NCBI GenBank assembly: GCA_009774585.1
Contig: VSOA01000021.1
Span: forward strand, 1 to 23,102
Source of the DNA: Lachnospiraceae bacterium
Lineage (GTDB): Bacteria; Bacillota; Clostridia; Lachnospirales; Lachnospiraceae
DNA: 23,102 nucleotides
Direction: 5' to 3'
The position numbers and the translations under genes were made by a program. The notes beneath the pieces were generated by a model. The model had not been told where the DNA came from and did no database searches. It saw only the letters and a list, made by a program, of their open reading frames with translations. Below are positions 22,177 to 23,102 of this stretch, piece by piece. The number at the start of each line of letters is the position of its first letter. Position 1 is the first letter of the stretch.

Positions 22177-23102
22177 TTGGCAGAAATAAACGTGCGGGAA
22201 GTAGTTCTTGATCTGATGATGGAACTGTCGAAACAAACTGAATATAGTAATGTTCTGATTGCGTCGGTGCTGTCTAAGTATGATTATCTTGACAGCAGGC
22301 AGAAGGCTTTTATCAAGAGAGTGGGCGAGGGGACGATAGAACGCAGAATACAGATTGATTATGTTCTGGGTCAGTTTTCTAAAGTTCCGGTGAAGAAAAT
22401 GAAACCGCTCATCAGGGAGCTGCTGCGGATGAGCGTCTACCAGATTTTGTTTATGGACAATATACCCGACGCCGCTGTTTGCGACGAGGCGGTTAAATTA
22501 GCAAAGAGACGTAAATTCCAATCGCTGCAGGGCTATGTAAATGGGGTTCTGCGCACGGTTGTAAGACAGAAAGAACAGATTGTGTATCCGGATAAGCAGA
22601 CGTCATATATCGAATACTTATCGGTATGTTATTCGATGCCGGTCTGGCTTGTGGAGCATTTCTGTAATGCGTATGGAGAAAATGCCTGTGAGAAGATTCT
22701 TCAGTCTTTTATGAAAAGAGGGGCGGTGGGAATCAGATTGCAGGAGACAGCCGGTCTGCAACAGAGAGAAGAGGCAATCGAATTGTGGAAGCAGGCGGGG
22801 GTGCAGGTAAGCAGGCACCCCTACCTGCCTTATGCGGTAGAAGTGCAGAAAACGGACGGCATCCATAGTCTTGCGGGCTTCACCGAAGGACTTTTTGCGG
22901 TGCAGGATGTAAGTTCCATGCTGGTGGTGGAGGCTGCCGGAATTAGGCATGGCGATACGGTGATTGATGTGTGCGCGGCGCCCGGCGGTAAGGCAATGCA
23001 TGCGGCTGAGAAGCTTGCGGGAACCGGGCAGGTCATAGCCTGCGACGTGTCGTCATATAAAACCGATAAAATCAGAGAGAATGCGCAAAGACTGCGAATG
23101 AC
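22177..23102 (+). CDS. rsmB: 16S rRNA (cytosine-967-C5)-methyltransferase RsmB, N-terminal part (runs off window)
   Basis: The frame opens at a TTG (22177) preceded by AGGGG (22163-22167) and is uninterrupted to the window end, about 308 codons. Residues 1-130 form a helical NusB-like RNA-binding domain (starting AEINVREVVLDLMMEL). The methyltransferase domain follows, with the S-adenosylmethionine-binding motif VIDVCAAPGGK near residue 270 and FAVQDVSSMLV before it. The catalytic cysteine motifs are expected beyond the window. The gene starts 34 nt after the YugP-type protease. TTG is the only well-placed start codon; the later ATGs lie inside the NusB-like helix. Confidence 0.93.
   Translation, partial: MAEINVREVVLDLMMELSKQTEYSNVLIASVLSKYDYLDSRQKAFIKRVGEGTIERRIQIDYVLGQFSKVPVKKMKPLIRELLRMSVYQILFMDNIPDAAVCDEAVKLAKRRKFQSLQGYVNGVLRTVVRQKEQIVYPDKQTSYIEYLSVCYSMPVWLVEHFCNAYGENACEKILQSFMKRGAVGIRLQETAGLQQREEAIELWKQAGVQVSRHPYLPYAVEVQKTDGIHSLAGFTEGLFAVQDVSSMLVVEAAGIRHGDTVIDVCAAPGGKAMHAAEKLAGTGQVIACDVSSYKTDKIRENAQRLRM

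Overview
The window looks like a chromosomal segment from a clostridial Firmicute, most likely a Lachnospiraceae. Evidence: a SCIFF (six cysteines in forty-five residues) ranthipeptide precursor with its radical SAM maturase, a TIGR04086-type membrane protein, fused SecDF, a MurE carrying the meso-diaminopimelate signature DNPR, strong AGGAGG-like ribosome binding sites, frequent GTG/TTG starts, and a priA-def-fmt-yugP-rsmB housekeeping order. Species cannot be named from the sequence alone. Nearly everything reads on the + strand; one CNNM/CorC-type gene is on the minus strand. No tRNA, rRNA, CRISPR array, transposase or phage gene was seen, and no gene-free stretch exceeds 300 bases.

Layout. 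1-2638: 3' end of hisS, aspS, and a small conserved-looking ORF overlapping the aspS stop. 2639-2838: a non-coding leader with competing inverted repeats. 2839-3792: an EamA-type transporter. 3885-7738: a tight three-gene set (SseB-domain protein, seven-TM hybrid sensor kinase, HAD phosphatase). 7683-8987 minus: CNNM/CorC (HlyC) family membrane protein, overlapping the HAD gene tail-to-tail by 56 bp. 9148-13776: TIGR04086-type membrane protein, SCIFF peptide gene (47 codons), a 120-bp multi-hairpin element, SCIFF maturase and, overlapping its stop by 4 bp, secDF. 13777-14000: terminator and palindromic repeat. 14001-15806: recJ. 16083-23102: murE, priA, def, fmt, a YugP-type zinc protease, and the first part of rsmB, which runs off the window.

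How the genes fit together. The central block is a ribosomally made, post-translationally modified peptide locus. A short Cys-rich precursor is made from its own likely promoter. A radical SAM/SPASM enzyme predicted to form non-alpha thioether bonds follows after a strongly structured spacer, and is coupled to the SecDF translocation motor. The spacer probably sets the precursor:enzyme ratio. The same palindrome core (GATGC-loop-GCATCTC) recurs between secDF and recJ, pointing to a dispersed repeat family. The remaining genes serve translation (hisS, aspS, def, fmt, rsmB), peptidoglycan synthesis (murE), replication restart and repair (priA, recJ), and signalling (the sensor kinase set).
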